Source of the DNA: Coriobacteriia bacterium
GTDB taxonomy: Bacteria > Actinomycetota > Coriobacteriia > Coriobacteriales > QAMH01
Direction of reading: 5' to 3'
Assembly (NCBI GenBank): GCA_900758075.1
Contig: CAAEQF010000180.1
Location: 1 to 13,309, forward strand
DNA: 13,309 nucleotides
Position numbers and translations under genes: made by a program. The notes beneath the pieces were generated by a model. The model had not been told where the DNA came from and ran no database searches. It was given only the letters and a program-made list of their open reading frames with translations. Positions within the stretch are counted from its first letter, which is position 1; each line of letters begins with the position of its first letter. This document shows positions 7,035 to 13,309 of this stretch, piece by piece.

Positions 7035-7234
7035 CTGCACGAGAAGAGTGGCACTGCCACGCATCCCACGTACCCTGCACGAGAACCGTGGCACTGCCAC
7101 GCATCCCACGTACTCTGCGCGAGAAACGTGGCACTGCCACGCATCCGGCGCTTCCTGCACGAGAAGAGTGGCACTGCCACGCATCCGGCGCCCGCTGCAC
7201 GGGAAACGTGGCACTGCCACGCATCCCGTGCGTG
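7035..7234. repeat. Tandem array of five 40-bp repeats, left array
   Basis: Units start at 7035, 7075, 7115, 7155 and 7195 with a period of exactly 40 bp. In each unit CTGCACGAGAA fills positions 1-11, the palindrome GTGGCACTGCCAC positions 14-26 and GCATCC positions 27-32; positions 12-13 and 33-40 vary. Units 1 and 2 have CACGTAC in the variable part, units 3 and 4 have GGCG. A decayed sixth start (CTGCGAGAAT) is visible at 7237-7246. The array fills most of the 432-bp gap between ndk and the nuclease-like gene. The rest, about 7247-7338, is lower in GC and shows no gene. Confidence 0.9.
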
Positions 7235-7338
7235 AACTGCGAGAATCTTGATTCGTCCGTGATTTGGTCGGATTCGGGTCGCAATCAGCTCTGTTCTTAC
7301 TCTTGCTCCCCGTCTGAGCTGGCTCTACATATTCCAGG

Positions 7339-7372
7339 TCGACTGAACAGATTCGTTATGTATAACGAACTC
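7339..7372 (+). promoter_or_regulatory. Candidate promoter of the nuclease-like gene, leaderless arrangement
   Basis: TCGACT at 7339-7344 (four of six to TTGACA), a 16-bp spacer and TATAAC at 7361-7366 (five of six to TATAAT) place transcription start at about 7373, exactly on the A of an ATG. The -10 box lies within an inverted repeat, CGTTAT-GT-ATAACG at 7354-7367, which could be an operator for autoregulation. No Shine-Dalgarno sequence precedes the ATG at 7358 or the one at 7373, which fits a leaderless message. Confidence 0.4.
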
Positions 7373-8365
7373 ATGACAGTTATTGTTGATGACATAACGG
7401 CATTTGATTATTACACGCACAACCCTGTGAACGAGGCGATGGCTGCTCGCGCGCGCCGCATCGTGCGCGACGGTTATTCGGCGACGACGAAGAAGGCTGT
7501 TGAAGATTTTCTCGACAACCCACACGGCGTCGATCCTCGGAAACTTCACCTCGCGACGGCAAATCCCGCTAATAGACCCTATAAGAACAAGATCAAGTAT
7601 CGTGTGTTCTCAGATGACCGGCTCTTGGATGGATCCTACGCATTGAGCGAGAACCTCCTGCTTGTCCCGCCTGAGGCGGCTCTCATCGCGCTCGCACCGA
7701 AATGCGAGCCGGTTGAGTTCATCGAACTCGCCTCGCTGCTTTGCTCAAGGTTCTATCTCGACCAGTTTTCAGAATACGGGGTTATGCCGCGGGAGGTCCT
7801 GCTGGCAACGCCCGAGAGCATCACGGCATATATGGATGCGGTTCCGGGCCTCAAAGGCAGCGTGAAGACGCGGAAGCTGCTGCCTTTTATCACTGCGAAT
7901 GCGGAGTCACCGATGGAGGTGAAAGTCGACATGCTCACTTCTCTCCCAAAACGTTATGGCGGGAAGGGAATCCCCCGGCCGGTACTCGGGCACGCGGTGT
8001 CGGTTCCAGACCAATTCCAGAGGAGCTTGGGGAGTGCGACGTTCCGGTACGATTTTTTCTGGCCGGCCCATAATCTCGAGGTCGAATACGACAGCGATGC
8101 GGTTCACGGGAAGGCCGAGAAAAAGCCATACGATTCTCGACGCAGAAACATTATCCAGACGCAAGGGGTCCGCTGCCTCACGCTCACACGCGACCAGGTG
8201 ATGCACGACCTCGCCTTCGAAGAGTACATCTTCGAGCTCTCTTCGCTGCTCGGCGTACGTTATTCGAGGCGCACCGAACAAAACTACGAGCTCGAACAGG
8301 GCTTGCGGGCGCATTTATTCAACAGTGAGCTGCGCGACACTAGGTGGCGCAGCCTCTGGGCATGA
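7373..8365 (+). CDS. DUF559-like protein with PD-(D/E)XK endonuclease-type C-terminus
   Basis: The product is 330 residues long. The C-terminal part (about 175-295) resembles the DUF559/Vsr-type endonuclease fold: SPMEVKVDML at 179-188, RYDFFWP at 225-231, LEVEYDSDAVHG at 235-246, DSRRRNIIQTQGVRCLTLTR at 254-273. Candidate catalytic residues are Glu182, Asp227, Glu238 and His245. The N-terminal part (about 30-130), with LLLVPPEAALIAL at 95-107, recalls the AbiEi-like region often fused to DUF559 in actinobacteria, a weaker match. No start has a Shine-Dalgarno; I chose 7373 because the frame upstream of 7358 runs into the repeat array and the only promoter-like sequence points to 7373, with ATG 7358 as the alternative. 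Base composition is less GC-rich than in the neighbours, suggesting transfer. Function unproven; DNA cleavage or regulation are both possible. Confidence 0.75.
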   Translation: MTVIVDDITAFDYYTHNPVNEAMAARARRIVRDGYSATTKKAVEDFLDNPHGVDPRKLHLATANPANRPYKNKIKYRVFSDDRLLDGSYALSENLLLVPPEAALIALAPKCEPVEFIELASLLCSRFYLDQFSEYGVMPREVLLATPESITAYMDAVPGLKGSVKTRKLLPFITANAESPMEVKVDMLTSLPKRYGGKGIPRPVLGHAVSVPDQFQRSLGSATFRYDFFWPAHNLEVEYDSDAVHGKAEKKPYDSRRRNIIQTQGVRCLTLTRDQVMHDLAFEEYIFELSSLLGVRYSRRTEQNYELEQGLRAHLFNSELRDTRWRSLWA

Positions 8366-8385
8366 GGTCATGCGCTCAGCACTTG

Positions 8386-8585
8386 ATACACGAGAACCGT
8401 GGCACTGCCATGCATCCCACGTACCCCGCGCGAGAGCCGTGGCACTGCCACGCATCCCACGGCTCCTGCGCGGAAAACGTGGCACTGCCACACATCCGGC
8501 GTTTGCTGCACGAGAATCGTGGCACTGCCACGCATCCGGCGTTTGCTGCACGAGAGCCGTGGCACTGCCACGCATCCCACGCCTT
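8386..8585. repeat. Tandem array of five 40-bp repeats, right array
   Basis: Units start at 8386, 8426, 8466, 8506 and 8546, the same 40-bp period and same orientation as the left array. The palindrome GTGGCACTGCCAC lies at 8399, 8439, 8479, 8519 and 8559, with one change (final C to T) in unit 1. The variable parts read CACG, CACG, GGCG, GGCG, CACG, so the first four follow the same order as in the left array. Unit 1 begins 21 bases after the nuclease stop codon. A GC-rich stretch (8586-8630) with a repeated CTTCGGGGC follows, then the mreB leader. Confidence 0.9.
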
Positions 8586-8657
8586 CGGGGCCCGCGTCTT
8601 CGGGGCGCACGCGGCGCGGGGGACAGGCCGGGTGTTATGTGATTACTGTTGGTGTCC

Positions 8658-8686
8658 CTGTCGAGCGGGGAGAGTAGTGATAAACT
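8658..8686 (+). promoter_or_regulatory. Possible mreB promoter
   Basis: TG at 8678-8679, one base, then TAAACT (8681-8686, four of six) forms an extended -10-like element, with a poor -35 (CTGTCG, 8658-8663) 17 bp upstream. A small hairpin, ACTGC-TTTTT-GCAGT at 8695-8709, lies in the leader. This is a weak call; it is the best candidate in the 160 bases before mreB. Confidence 0.25.
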
Positions 8687-8747
8687 AGCGAACCACTGCT
8701 TTTTGCAGTCTAACGAAACTTAAATGCAGTTGAAGTGAGGAGCGACC

Positions 8748-9788
8748 ATGTCGCTGACAGACAGACTATTTGGCAATTTCGGTAGCGACATGGCTATCGA
8801 CCTGGGTACGGCCAACACTCTGGTGTCGGTTCGCGGGCAGGGCATCGTCATAAACGAGCCTTCTGTTGTGGCAATCGAGCAGCAAGACCAGCGCGTTTTG
8901 GCTGTTGGCTCGCAGGCGAAGGACATGTTGGGCCGCACGCCCGGCAGCATCGTCGCCATGCGCCCCCTCAAAGACGGAGTCATCGCAGACTTCGACGTCA
9001 CCGAGGCAATGCTTCGCTACTTCATCGACAAGGCGCAGGGCAAGCGCATGCCCTGGCATCCAAAGCCGCGCGTCGTCGTGTGCGTTCCGAGCGGCGTCAC
9101 GAGTGTCGAGAAGCGCGCCGTGTTCGAGGCGACTATCACCGCCGGCGCACGCCAGGCCTTCCTCATCGAGGAGCCCATGGCGGCTGCCATCGGCGCCGGC
9201 CTGCCGGTGGACAGCCCGACGGGCTCCATGGTCGTCGACATCGGAGGCGGCACCACCGAGGTCGCCGTCATCTCAATGGGCGGCATCGTCAAGGCGACGT
9301 CGATCCGCATCGCGGGCGATTCGTTCGACTCCGCCATCGTCCAGTACGCGAAAAACCACTACAACATGGCCATCGGCGAGCGTACCGCCGAGGAAATCAA
9401 GATCACCATCGGCTCTGCCGCCCCGCTCGTCGAGGAAGTCGACGTCGAGGTCCGCGGCCGCGACCTGCTCTCCGGCCTGCCCCGCACCGTCCGCATCGAG
9501 AGCGAGGACGTGCGCGAGGCGCTCGAGGAGCCGGTCAGCAAGATGATCCAGGCAGTCAAGGACACTATGGACGAGACGCCTCCCGACTTGGCGTCTGACC
9601 TCATGGAATACGGCATTACCCTCACCGGCGGCGGCGGAATGCTGCGCGGTCTGGACGAGCGCCTGCGCGCAGAGATCGGCGTGCCGGTCCACGTCTCCGA
9701 CACCGCGCTCATCAACGTTGTCCAGGGGTGTGCCGCCGTGCTCGAGGCGCCTGATTTTCTCTCGCAGCCATACATGCAACAGAGGTAG
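8748..9788 (+). CDS. mreB: Rod shape-determining actin homologue MreB
   Basis: MreB forms ATP-dependent filaments under the inner membrane that orient the elongasome and set rod shape. The 346-residue protein has the normal length and the actin-fold nucleotide motifs in order: phosphate-1 IDLGTANTLV at 17-26, phosphate-2 VVDIGGGTTEVAV at 162-174 and the adenosine motif LTGGGGMLRGL at 292-302. The N-terminus SLTDRLFGNF is a short amphipathic stretch of the kind that attaches MreB to membrane. GAGGAG at 8737-8742, 5 bases before the ATG, fixes the start. It is the first gene of mreB-mreC-mreD-mrdA; mreC begins 7 bases after its stop. MreB paralogues such as Mbl exist, but the position directly before mreC supports this name. 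Confidence 0.97.
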   Translation: MSLTDRLFGNFGSDMAIDLGTANTLVSVRGQGIVINEPSVVAIEQQDQRVLAVGSQAKDMLGRTPGSIVAMRPLKDGVIADFDVTEAMLRYFIDKAQGKRMPWHPKPRVVVCVPSGVTSVEKRAVFEATITAGARQAFLIEEPMAAAIGAGLPVDSPTGSMVVDIGGGTTEVAVISMGGIVKATSIRIAGDSFDSAIVQYAKNHYNMAIGERTAEEIKITIGSAAPLVEEVDVEVRGRDLLSGLPRTVRIESEDVREALEEPVSKMIQAVKDTMDETPPDLASDLMEYGITLTGGGGMLRGLDERLRAEIGVPVHVSDTALINVVQGCAAVLEAPDFLSQPYMQQR

Positions 9789-9795
9789 CTGATAC

Positions 9796-10920
9796 ATGCC
9801 AGGGCTCTCGTTCAGCAATCAGAACCAGAGCAGACGCCCGGGTCTCTGGTGGATTCCGATCGTCTTGATCGTTCTGTCAATCGTCCTCATCACGCTGTGC
9901 GTGCGCGCAGACGGCGGTGGGGCGTTTGCCGCTGCCCGCAACGCGGTGCAGACGGTCTCCAAGCCCATCGAGCATCTGTGCTCGGGGCTCTCGACGCCGT
10001 TCAAGAGCGTCGCGAGCATTGGCGCCGACGACGAGAAGGAGCAGTTGCAAAAAGAAAACGAGCAGCTGCGCACGCTTGTGAGCGAGCTCGAGGAGTACCG
10101 CCAGCAAAACCAGCGCCTGCTCACTCTCACGCAGCTCGCCGACACCTACGCGCTCACCACCGTCAGCGCCACAGTCGTGGACACCACCTCCGGGTGGGAT
10201 CGCACCGCGACCATCAACAAGGGCAGCAACGACGGCATCGCCGTGGGCATGGGCGTCATGAGCTCGTGCGGCCTCTACGGCCAGGTCGAGTCTGTGACCA
10301 GCACTACCGCAACCGTGCGCCTCATCAACGACGCGCACAGCTCGGTTTCTGCCATGGTGCAGGGCTCGCGTGCGCGCGGCATCGTCAAGGGCGCCTACGA
10401 CGGCACCATGACGATGGAGTACGTGCCCGTCGGCTCGACGGTTGCCGAGGGCGACATGGTCATCTCCTCGGGCGAGGGCGGCACCTACCCCCATGGCATC
10501 CTTGTCGGGACGGTCCGCAACGTCGAGGTCGACTCGTCCAAGCTCTACTACCGCATCTCGGTCGAGCCCATCTTCAACTTGCAATCGTGCGAGGAAGTGC
10601 TCGTGCTGACCGGCAACGAGGACAGCACCGCGACGGTCATCGACCAGACGCTCCTCGACCAGATTATCGCGAACTCCCGCACGTCCTCATCCGACGCGTC
10701 GGGCGCAAACGCGACTTCGAGCTCGAACGCCCAGAGCACCGGCACCCCGTCGACGTCAGACACGACCGCCTCCGCGCAGTCCTCTTCCCAGGATGGCTCG
10801 AGCAGCGCGGCGACGGGCGCCAGCGCTGCCGCGGACACGAGTTCTTCGGGCAAGAGCGGCTCTGGCAGCAGCTCGAGTTCGACGGCGGGGACTGCGGCAT
10901 CGGGAGGCCCCAATGAGTAA
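9796..10920 (+). CDS. mreC: Rod shape-determining protein MreC with extended Ser/Thr/Ala tail
   Basis: MreC is a bitopic membrane protein that links MreB to the periplasmic or cell-wall side and activates PBP2. Residues 17-36 form the single membrane helix and residues about 78-117 a coiled coil (EKEQLQKENEQLRTLVSELE), followed by the two beta-barrel subdomains with INKGSNDGIAVGMGV and GLYGQVESV. The core ends near residue 290. The last 80 residues are almost only Ser, Thr, Ala, Gly and a few charged residues, making the protein 374 residues long, longer than the commoner 270-350. The start ATG has AGAGG 10 bases upstream, overlapping the mreB stop region. The stop overlaps the mreD start by 8 bases (ATGAGTAA), indicating translational coupling. 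Confidence 0.95.
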   Translation: MPGLSFSNQNQSRRPGLWWIPIVLIVLSIVLITLCVRADGGGAFAAARNAVQTVSKPIEHLCSGLSTPFKSVASIGADDEKEQLQKENEQLRTLVSELEEYRQQNQRLLTLTQLADTYALTTVSATVVDTTSGWDRTATINKGSNDGIAVGMGVMSSCGLYGQVESVTSTTATVRLINDAHSSVSAMVQGSRARGIVKGAYDGTMTMEYVPVGSTVAEGDMVISSGEGGTYPHGILVGTVRNVEVDSSKLYYRISVEPIFNLQSCEEVLVLTGNEDSTATVIDQTLLDQIIANSRTSSSDASGANATSSSNAQSTGTPSTSDTTASAQSSSQDGSSSAATGASAAADTSSSGKSGSGSSSSSTAGTAASGGPNE

Positions 10921-11473
10921 ACCGCTCGTCTACACCATCACCTTCGTGGTGTGCATCCTGTTTCAGGCAGGCATCTCGCCGGCAATCTCGGTGGCGGGCT
11001 GCGCACCCGACTTCCTGCTCATCCCCGTCATGCTCGTTGCGATGCGCAGCGGCGCCAGCGCGGGCGGCATCGCGGGCTTTTTCTGCGGCCTGCTCTATGA
11101 CCTCATGGGCGCGAACGTCATCGGCGGCATGGCGCTTTCCATGACGATTGTTGCGATGATCGTCGGCCTGCTCGCTTCCAATCTCAACTCCACCTCCATC
11201 GCCACCGTCGTGGTGTTCGCCGTGGTGGCCTCGCTGTTCGTCGAGCTCGTCTACGGCATCATCGTCATGCTCACGGCAATCGACGCGGGCGGCGCGGCAG
11301 CCGTCCTCGTGTTCCACTCGATTCCAACGGCGCTCTATTCCGCCGTGTTCGCGATTATCGGACTTCTGACCATCGGCCTCGTCCTCGCCGACGACGCTCC
11401 GTCCATGCCCGCCCAGCTCGGCGGCGGCATGAACAGGAACAAGATGCCCCGCATGAAGTCCAGGCTCAAGTAA
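10913..11473 (+). CDS. mreD: Rod shape-determining protein MreD
   Basis: MreD is the small polytopic membrane protein of the elongasome that partners MreC. The product is 186 residues, within the family range, with about five hydrophobic segments; the central FLLIPVMLVAMRSGASAG and GFFCGLLYDLMG stretches are typical, where the LYDL Asp is a recurrent MreD feature. The start is the ATG overlapping the mreC stop, supported by GGGAGG at 10902-10907 inside mreC, 5 bases upstream. The open frame extends further 5', but that part is only a shadow of the mreC tail. The C-terminus is basic (NRNKMPRMKSRLK) and should be cytoplasmic. mrdA follows after 18 bases. The sequence is fast-evolving, so the name leans on position as well as on motifs. 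Confidence 0.92.
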   Translation: MSKPLVYTITFVVCILFQAGISPAISVAGCAPDFLLIPVMLVAMRSGASAGGIAGFFCGLLYDLMGANVIGGMALSMTIVAMIVGLLASNLNSTSIATVVVFAVVASLFVELVYGIIVMLTAIDAGGAAAVLVFHSIPTALYSAVFAIIGLLTIGLVLADDAPSMPAQLGGGMNRNKMPRMKSRLK

Positions 11474-11491
11474 GGGAGGCGCTGGCTACCC

Positions 11492-13309
11492 ATGGTTGCA
11501 GCCCTCAGCGCAGCGGCGATCGTCCTGCTCTTCATAGCGGCGATTGTCCTCATAGTCCTCATCGCCAGGTCGGGACGCAAGAACAAGTCGCGCGTGTCGT
11601 TTGGCGGCAAGCGGGCAAAGAGCATGCCCGTTGGCACCGAAAGCTCGAGCTCCGGCGACGGCGAGGTCACGATGCGCCGCCGCTTCTTCATCTTCTTCGG
11701 CCTGATCGGCGCGGCGGTGGCAACGCTCGTCGCCAAGCTCTGGTCGATGCAGGTCATGTCCGGCGAAGAGTACACTCAACGGGCCGAGTCCAACCGCATC
11801 ACCGAGTACACCACCGTGGCGCCCCGCGGGCGCATCTTCGACCGCAACGGCGTCGAGCTGGTTGGCAACCGCTCCTCGTTTGTCGTGCTCGCCAATGCCG
11901 AGGTGCAAAACAACCCCGCGGTCATCAACAGGCTCTCGACGGTGCTGGGCATTCCGCGCGAGACGATCAAGCAGTCGGCGGCATCGCAAAGCGGCGGCGC
12001 CCAGGCAGACCGCGTGCTCGCCATCGACATCGACAGCCGCGCCGTGGCCTACATCACCGAGCACCACGAGGCCTTCCCGGGCATCTCGATCGAGGGCCGC
12101 ACGGTGCGCACCTACCCCAACGGCAAGCTCGCGTCGCATGTCCTGGGCTACACGGGAACGATTTCAGAAGGCGAGCTGAAAAAGCAGTCCGCCGGCGTCA
12201 GCTACGAGTCAGGCGACATCGTGGGCAAAGACGGCGCCGAGCAGGCCTTTGAGGCCTACCTCAAGGGCGACCGTGGCGTCAAGCGTGTAGAGATCAACGC
12301 TTCGGGCGAGGTCGTGAACAGCGTCGACTCCATCGACCCCGCGCAGGGCAACGACGTGCGCCTCACGCTCGACGTCAATGTGCAAAAGGTCGCCGAGGAG
12401 GCGCTGCAGCAGGCGTTCGTCGACGCGCACAACGCGAAGTACGACAACGCAGCAGCGGGCGCGATCGTGTGCATGAACGCGAAGACGGGCGAGGTCATCG
12501 CCATGGCGTCCGCGCCCGATTACGACCCGACGGAATTTATCGGCGGCATCTCGAGCGATACGTGGAACGAGCTCACCGGCGACAAGTCGGGTTACCCGCT
12601 TTCCAATCGTTGCATAGCGGGCCTGTACCCGGCGGCGTCCACGTTCAAGGGCTTCACGGGGCTTGCGGGCCTGCAGTACGGCTATGCGAGCGAACAGTCC
12701 GTCTGGGACTGCAAGGGCACCTGGACCGGCTTTGGCGACCAATGGCCGCAAAAGTGCTGGAACACGAGCGGGCATGGGCAGATCGGGTTTCACATGGGCA
12801 TCGTCGAGTCGTGCGATGTCGTGTTCTACGAGATTGCGAAGTGCTTCTACCAAGAGACCGCCGATAGCGACGCTGTGCTCCAGAAGTACCTCAAGAGCTG
12901 GGGCTTCGGCCAGAAAACCGGCATCGAGATATCAGGCGAGGCGGAAGGGCGCGTGCCGACGCCCGACTGGAAAAAGGCCTACAACAAAGACGCCCCGGAA
13001 AGCCAGGCGTGGCTTCCCGGCGACCTTTCCAACCTCATCATCGGCCAAGGCGACCTGCTGGTCACGCCGCTGCAGGTCTGCTGCGGATACGCGGGCCTGG
13101 CCACAGGGCGCGTGCCCAAGCCGGTGCTGTTGAGCTCCGTCATGGCAAGCGACGGTGAGACCGTCGTCGTCGACGGCACGAGCTTCCAGGGCTCCACCAT
13201 CCACCCAGATTTCGAGGAGAAGAACCTCGACATCATGCGCAGCGGCTTTCGCGACGTCGTCGCGGAGGGCTCGGTGAAAAACGTCTTTGCCGGGATGGGC
13301 GTCAACATC
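11492..13309 (+). CDS. mrdA: Penicillin-binding protein 2 (elongation transpeptidase), 3'-truncated by the window edge
   Basis: PBP2 is the class B transpeptidase that crosslinks peptidoglycan in the elongasome with RodA. 606 residues are visible. APRGRIFDRNGVEL (about 109-122) is the start of the PBP dimerisation domain, ASTFKG at 382-387 contains the SxxK nucleophile Ser383 and Lys386, SCD at 440-442 is the second motif, and IIGQGDLLVTPLQ is typical of PBP2. The window ends at GMGVNI, where the KTG motif should come within a few residues. Two N-terminal hydrophobic segments exist (3-25 and about 63-82), where one is usual. ATG 11492 has GGGAGG 12 bases upstream and follows mreD by 18 bases; an in-frame ATG at 11672 (residue 61) with GAGG 5 bases upstream would give the usual one-helix form. 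I keep 11492 because of operon spacing. Confidence 0.93.
   Translation, partial: MVAALSAAAIVLLFIAAIVLIVLIARSGRKNKSRVSFGGKRAKSMPVGTESSSSGDGEVTMRRRFFIFFGLIGAAVATLVAKLWSMQVMSGEEYTQRAESNRITEYTTVAPRGRIFDRNGVELVGNRSSFVVLANAEVQNNPAVINRLSTVLGIPRETIKQSAASQSGGAQADRVLAIDIDSRAVAYITEHHEAFPGISIEGRTVRTYPNGKLASHVLGYTGTISEGELKKQSAGVSYESGDIVGKDGAEQAFEAYLKGDRGVKRVEINASGEVVNSVDSIDPAQGNDVRLTLDVNVQKVAEEALQQAFVDAHNAKYDNAAAGAIVCMNAKTGEVIAMASAPDYDPTEFIGGISSDTWNELTGDKSGYPLSNRCIAGLYPAASTFKGFTGLAGLQYGYASEQSVWDCKGTWTGFGDQWPQKCWNTSGHGQIGFHMGIVESCDVVFYEIAKCFYQETADSDAVLQKYLKSWGFGQKTGIEISGEAEGRVPTPDWKKAYNKDAPESQAWLPGDLSNLIIGQGDLLVTPLQVCCGYAGLATGRVPKPVLLSSVMASDGETVVVDGTSFQGSTIHPDFEEKNLDIMRSGFRDVVAEGSVKNVFAGMGVNI

Noticed and set aside
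6503..7284. Open reading frames running through the repeat arrays on both strands (peptides rich in HCHAS or AWQCH motifs)
   Set aside because: The 40-bp period is not a multiple of three, so each unit is read in a different frame. The peptides only reflect stop-free repeats, and no ribosome binding site supports them.
7088..7372. An N-terminal extension of the nuclease-like protein into the left repeat array
   Set aside because: The frame stays open upstream only by chance through the repeats. The promoter-like sequence and the family-like N-terminus both point to 7358-7373.
7035..8585. The two 40-bp-period arrays as CRISPR arrays
   Set aside because: There are no unique spacers: about 30 of 40 positions are conserved in every unit and the remaining bases vary only mildly. 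No cas gene is present in the window.
8695..8709. The small ACTGC-TTTTT-GCAGT hairpin in the mreB leader as a riboswitch or terminator
   Set aside because: The stem is only 5 bp, has no T-run after it and shows no recognisable aptamer; it may be chance.
10793..10912. A longer MreD beginning inside mreC
   Set aside because: The extra 40 residues are an arginine/alanine-rich shadow of the mreC tail, whereas ATG 10913 has GGGAGG at the right distance and gives a typical MreD N-terminus.

Overview
The window is a high-GC stretch from a bacterial chromosome, most likely an actinobacterium of the class Coriobacteriia (Eggerthellaceae-like). This rests on the GC-rich codon use, the iterated GTGGCACTGCCAC repeats, the CAAATTGGGGAC-type intergenic palindromes and the DUF559-like gene, a combination I associate with that group. 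No rRNA or tRNA is present to confirm it, so the placement is an inference.

Layout. (1) 1-1097: the 3' part of nhaA, a Na+/H+ antiporter, on the + strand. (2) 1101-3650: a leftward two-gene unit. An acetamidase/formamidase-family gene (2703-3599) is followed by a PuuP-like APC permease (1214-2614) and a hairpin terminator (1101-1152). A 51-bp composite palindromic element lies upstream of, between and downstream of these two genes. (3) 3816-7000: a rightward group holding a cyclophilin peptidyl-prolyl isomerase, a membrane-anchored TPR protein and nucleoside diphosphate kinase (ndk), closed by a strong GC hairpin. (4) 7035-8585: a DUF559-like, PD-(D/E)XK-type nuclease gene flanked on each side by an array of five 40-bp repeats in the same orientation. 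(5) 8737-13309: the cell-shape cluster mreB-mreC-mreD-mrdA (PBP2), tightly packed; PBP2 runs off the right edge just before the expected KTG motif.

How the parts work together. MreB, MreC, MreD and PBP2 are the core of the elongasome that guides lateral-wall peptidoglycan synthesis, so region 5 points to a rod-shaped or elongating cell. The amidase-permease pair looks like an uptake-and-hydrolysis module for a small amide or amine, giving ammonia and a carboxylate. NhaA, cyclophilin and Ndk are housekeeping functions. The accessory part is the nuclease-like gene with its twin repeat arrays, inserted between two housekeeping blocks. It and the 51-bp palindromes are the parts most worth following up.
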